Shown: positions 4,378 through 6,629 of the stretch, piece by piece
Layout of the letters: every line of letters begins with the position of its first letter
Numbering within the stretch: the stretch's first letter is position 1
From: Chloroflexota bacterium
GTDB lineage: Bacteria > Chloroflexota > Anaerolineae > Anaerolineales > Villigracilaceae
DNA: 6,629 bases
Direction of reading: 5' to 3'
Assembly: GCA_021796155.1 (NCBI GenBank)
Contig: JAJYOO010000130.1
Coordinates: 1-6,629 of the forward strand
Made by a program: the position numbers and the translations under genes
The notes under the pieces: model-generated
What the model was told of the DNA's origin: nothing
What the model saw: the letters and a program-made list of their open reading frames with translations, nothing else
The model's database searches: none

Positions 4378-5715
4378 TGATGGGAAAATTTTCTCGAACA
4401 CTTCGGGACAATATTTAGACACCATTTCAGACGAGAGTCCGTTCTCTTTGCAGATTGCCGCATAAAGGTCCGCGCTGGGACGCTTGGTGCGCTTCTGAGT
4501 CTCGGGGTCCAGCGCCCAGAGTCCGAAGCGCTGACTCCAGCCGCGTTCCCATTCGAAATTGTCCACCAGCGACCAGTGAAAATATCCTTTGATCGGCCAA
4601 TTGAAATTCACGGCGCGCCACATCTGATGAACATGTTGTGCGAGATAGCGCGGGCGGATATGATCGTCGGCGCATTCGATGCCGTTCTCGGTCACGATGA
4701 CGGGCGTGTTCGGATACGTTCGTACTGCCCATTTGATGGAGTTATAAAAACCCTCGGGCACGTTCGCGATGTAATTGCCGTCACTGAAATCTGCATCCTT
4801 CTCAAAGCCGCTGTCGGTGAACAATTCATTTGATTTGCGAAAGTTGAACCAGATGGTATCGGTAGAATAATAATTGAGTCCGAAATAATCCTGTGCGTTC
4901 CTGGCTTCAGGAATATTGACCTTCGCGACGGGCGACTTCAACACGCCGGTACTGATTGCAGATGGAAACGCCATGTTGAGTCCAGCATAACGGATGTTCC
5001 GCATCAGCGCGTCCAACGGCGACCATTTGTTTTTTGCGACCATCGGACGATAATGCAAAGCATAGCCGACGCGTGATTCCATCTGGACTTGATGGATGGC
5101 GTGATACGCGGCGACATGTGCACGCACCATATTAGCTTCCACTTGAATCGCGCGATTGAGATCATTGATGCCCGGCGGAAAGTCGCCAGTGAGGTATCCG
5201 CTTAGTGCGTAAACATTCGGCTCGTTGATCGTACACCACAGTGTGCAATATTCCTTAAGCGCGTCCACTGTTTTGCGTACAAATTTTTCGAATAGCGGAA
5301 CAACTGCTTCTGTTTCCCAGCCGCCCCCTGAGTTTATCGAAGGGTCTGTGAGCCAAAGCGGGTCGGTGAAATGATGCAACGTGACCATCGGCGTCATGCC
5401 GCGCTCGTGCAGACCGCGCAACATGGTGCGATATTTTTCCAACGCGTCTTCATCCCATTTATCGGGCGCGGGTTGGATGCGACTCCATTCAACGGAAAAA
5501 CGATGCGCGTTCTGACCGGCCTCCGCGGCACGATCAAAATCTTCGCGCCAGCGTCCACCCCACCAGTCACAGGCCAGATCCGATTTGGCCATGGTGCGAC
5601 CATCCTGCTCCCACTTCCACCATTGATTGTTTGTGTTGTTGCCTTCGACTTGATGGGCGGCGGTTGCGGTTCCCCATAAAAAACCGCGCGGAAAATGAAA
5701 TGTAGCTTCGGGCAT
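4375..5715 (-). CDS. Glycoside hydrolase family 1 beta-glycosidase
   Basis: This 446-residue (beta/alpha)8-barrel enzyme hydrolyses beta-linked glycosides with retention of configuration. It has no signal peptide, so it probably acts in the cytoplasm on imported sugars. Numbered from ATG 5715: the N-terminal signature FLWGTATAAHQVEG (12-25), the sugar-binding HH (114-115), the acid/base Glu165 in TINEPN, the nucleophile Glu343 in VTENG, and the C-terminal sugar-binding DNFEW (385-389) are all present. Its length is normal for the family. The start is set by GGAG 7 nt before ATG; the frame stays open to 5895, but that part overlaps rlmB and does not resemble the family. The loop between PLW and GGWE has about five extra residues (DPSINSG), encoded by a palindromic repeat at 5326-5344. 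Glucose, galactose or related glycone specificity cannot be settled from the sequence. It lies 65 nt downstream of rlmB and 68 nt upstream of the GNAT gene. Confidence 0.95.
   Translation of the reverse strand: MPEATFHFPRGFLWGTATAAHQVEGNNTNNQWWKWEQDGRTMAKSDLACDWWGGRWREDFDRAAEAGQNAHRFSVEWSRIQPAPDKWDEDALEKYRTMLRGLHERGMTPMVTLHHFTDPLWLTDPSINSGGGWETEAVVPLFEKFVRKTVDALKEYCTLWCTINEPNVYALSGYLTGDFPPGINDLNRAIQVEANMVRAHVAAYHAIHQVQMESRVGYALHYRPMVAKNKWSPLDALMRNIRYAGLNMAFPSAISTGVLKSPVAKVNIPEARNAQDYFGLNYYSTDTIWFNFRKSNELFTDSGFEKDADFSDGNYIANVPEGFYNSIKWAVRTYPNTPVIVTENGIECADDHIRPRYLAQHVHQMWRAVNFNWPIKGYFHWSLVDNFEWERGWSQRFGLWALDPETQKRTKRPSADLYAAICKENGLSSEMVSKYCPEVFEKIFPS
5326..5344. repeat. CCCTTCGATAAACTCAGGG repeat inside the glycosidase gene
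   Basis: The minus strand reads CCCTTCGATAAACTCAGGG, a 19-nt imperfect palindrome (outer arms CCCT/AGGG). It is translated as PSINSG within the loop between PLW and GGWE. From memory, closely similar strings are widespread in repeat-rich Chloroflexota and cyanobacterial genomes. It shares CCCTTCGA and CTCAG with the kinase-gene repeat at 3204-3245. Confidence 0.6.
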
Positions 5716-5718
5716 AAG

Positions 5719-5749
5719 ATGTCTCCAAGTCTGAATGTCCCACAAGTCT
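5719..5749. repeat. Short direct repeat in front of the glycosidase gene
   Basis: ATGTCTCCAAGTCT (5719-5732) is repeated as ATGTCCCACAAGTCT (5735-5749), 16-17 nt apart. The first copy contains the glycosidase ribosome site. On the minus strand GAC recurs about every 8-9 nt through this leader. Confidence 0.4.
5723..5726 (-). promoter_or_regulatory. Ribosome binding site that fixes the glycosidase start
   Basis: GGAG on the minus strand lies 7 nt before ATG 5715. It supports that start over the longer open frame reaching 5895, whose upstream part overlaps rlmB. Confidence 0.7.
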
Positions 5750-5778
5750 AACACGTCTATATTTGACCTGTAAGACTT
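5744..5778. promoter_or_regulatory. Imperfect inverted repeat between rlmB and the glycosidase gene
   Basis: The 14-nt arms AAGTCTAACACGTC (5744-5757) and GACCTGTAAGACTT (5765-5778) match at 12 of 14 pairs around a 7-nt AT spacer (TATATTT). It starts 3 nt beyond the rlmB stop codon and ends 28 nt before the glycosidase ATG. A dimeric repressor operator and an mRNA hairpin are both possible. On the plus strand it runs into TTTTTT (5777-5782) like a terminator, but no plus-strand gene leads into it. Confidence 0.4.
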
Positions 5779-5780
5779 TT

Positions 5781-6524
5781 TTATGACATGTTGGACCTCG
5801 CCAGAAACGTGAGATATAACGCGACCGAACCAGCGACGGCGGCATTCAACGATTCGACCTGGCCGCGCATGGGAAGCTTCAACACAAAGTCGCATTTCTT
5901 GCGTGTCAATTCACGGATGCCTTCGCCCTCCGAACCAACCACAAGTCCAACTGCGCCGCGTAGATGACGATCCGTTTTTTCGCTGACAGTTTCGCCGTCT
6001 TGGTCGAGGCCCACGATCCAAACATCCGAATCTTTAAGCGAGTCAATGGCTTGAGATAAATTCGATTGCGCGATCCGCAAATGTTCGCTCGCACCGGACG
6101 ATGCGTTGACAACAGCCGGAGTCACTTCGACGGTGTGTGCCAGCGGAATGATCACGCCATGCACGCCGACAACTTCCGCAGTTCGGAGCAACGTTCCAAA
6201 GTTCTGCGGGTCTTGCAAAGAATCCAAAATCAAAACAAAAGGCAACTCGCTTTTGTTGCGAGCACATTCGAGAATATCAACCACATCACTGTACGGATAA
6301 CTGCCGACTTCAGCAACAATGCCTTGATGGTTTTGATGAACCTTATCGAGCCGCGGACGCGGGGTGCGCTCAACAGGAATCCGGCGCTCTTTTGCCATTT
6401 GCAGAATATCATCGAGGCGGTCTTTCTCGTGCGCGCCTTCCGCAATCTGGATGCGAAAAACTTCCCGGCGTTTGGCGCGCAGAGTCTCATAAACGGCGTT
6501 GCGTGAATAGATGAATTCTTTCAT
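5781..6524 (-). CDS. rlmB: 23S rRNA 2'-O-methyltransferase, TrmH/SpoU family (RlmB-like)
   Basis: This 247-residue enzyme matches the usual length of RlmB, which uses S-adenosylmethionine to methylate the ribose of a guanosine in the peptidyl-transferase region of 23S rRNA (G2251 in E. coli). The N-terminal part, MKEFIYSRNAVYETL to about residue 75, is the substrate-binding domain, including HQGIVAEV. The SPOUT catalytic domain follows with all three motifs: QNFGTLLRTAEVVG, LVVGSEGEGIREL, and LPMRGQVESLNAAVAGSVALY, which form the trefoil knot and cofactor site. The ATG at 6524 fits the family N-terminus. The frame stays open upstream to the window edge, but that extension (such as LPATAGQMAVKHFSS) does not look like part of the family. 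A close relative such as a tRNA Gm18-type enzyme is less likely given the N-terminal domain. It is the first gene of a minus-strand series of four. Confidence 0.93.
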   Translation of the reverse strand: MKEFIYSRNAVYETLRAKRREVFRIQIAEGAHEKDRLDDILQMAKERRIPVERTPRPRLDKVHQNHQGIVAEVGSYPYSDVVDILECARNKSELPFVLILDSLQDPQNFGTLLRTAEVVGVHGVIIPLAHTVEVTPAVVNASSGASEHLRIAQSNLSQAIDSLKDSDVWIVGLDQDGETVSEKTDRHLRGAVGLVVGSEGEGIRELTRKKCDFVLKLPMRGQVESLNAAVAGSVALYLTFLARSNMS

Positions 6525-6531
6525 CGGGCTG

Positions 6532-6537
6532 ATTGTA
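6532..6537 (-). promoter_or_regulatory. -10 promoter candidate giving a leaderless or near-leaderless rlmB mRNA
   Basis: TACAAT on the minus strand is followed by 7 nt (CAGCCCG) and then the ATG at 6524, so transcription would start at or next to the A of the start codon. There is no Shine-Dalgarno sequence before this ATG. No convincing -35 is seen. The remainder to the window end (6538-6629) holds a small palindrome, ACGGC/GCCGT at 6553-6572, and no gene that I can support. Confidence 0.35.
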
Positions 6538-6629
6538 CTTGAGAAATGCTTCACGGCCATTTGGCCAGCCGTTGCAGGCAATCCGCTGAGCCGGAAACTG
6601 GGAGCGACCCGTTGGGAAGGTGGGATGTA

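Noticed and set aside
4307..4411. N-terminal extension of the GNAT frame from a TTG
   Set aside because: It translates the heptad palindrome and overlaps the glycosidase end; the next in-frame ATG (4306) begins just before the GNAT core.
5744..5782. Plus-strand rho-independent terminator (hairpin plus TTTTTT)
   Set aside because: The form fits, but no plus-strand gene ends nearby, the stem is AT-rich and imperfect, and the location suits a glycosidase leader element better.
5716..5895. N-terminal extension of the glycosidase frame
   Set aside because: It overlaps the end of rlmB and lacks family similarity; GGAG plus the FLWGTATAAHQVEG context fixes the start at 5715.
6066..6506. 146-codon open frame on the plus strand
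   Set aside because: It lies wholly antisense to rlmB, has no ribosome site or recognisable domain, and its composition follows from the real gene on the other strand.
6538..6629. tRNA or other RNA gene at the right edge
   Set aside because: No T-arm GGTTCGAAT-type motif, cloverleaf or CCA end could be found on either strand; only a short palindrome is present.

Overview
The window looks like chromosomal DNA from a Chloroflexota bacterium, most likely class Anaerolineae. This assignment is an inference. It rests on the style of the ABC half-transporters, the GH1 and RlmB proteins, degenerate heptanucleotide arrays between genes, and short palindromic repeats read in frame inside proteins. 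No rRNA, tRNA, CRISPR array, transposase or integrase is visible.

Layout from left to right. (1) Positions 1-2066, minus strand: two consecutive ABC-exporter half-transporter genes. The downstream one is cut by the window's left edge and only its first 80 codons (240 to 1) are present. The upstream one is complete and has Asp where the catalytic Glu after Walker B is expected, which is the mark of the degenerate-site subunit of a heterodimeric exporter. The 62-nt gap between them is made of 7-nt tandem units. A terminator-like hairpin with a T run lies immediately before the start of the complete gene, downstream of an extended -10 promoter candidate. (2) Positions 2230-2388, plus strand: a 52-residue two-helix membrane protein with a strong ribosome binding site and its own rho-independent terminator (2405-2438). 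It is the only plus-strand gene. (3) Positions 2436-6524, minus strand: four genes read in the order rlmB (23S rRNA 2'-O-methyltransferase), a family 1 beta-glycosidase, a GNAT acetyltransferase, and an aminoglycoside/hydroxyurea-type kinase. The last two overlap by ATGA and are probably translationally coupled. Gaps of 65 and 68 nt separate the other genes.

The ABC pair probably forms one heterodimeric exporter. The GNAT and kinase genes form a coupled small-molecule-modifying pair whose substrates cannot be read from sequence. rlmB is housekeeping, and the beta-glycosidase handles oligosaccharides or glycosides in the cytoplasm.

The most unusual layer is repetitive DNA. Two gaps are built of degenerate heptads (241-302 and 4322-4377). 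Three protein segments look like palindromic repeat insertions translated in frame: two in the kinase gene and one in the glycosidase gene. Two of these three share the ends CCCTTCGA and CTCAG. The attenuator-like hairpin before the ABC exporter is the other lead worth testing.
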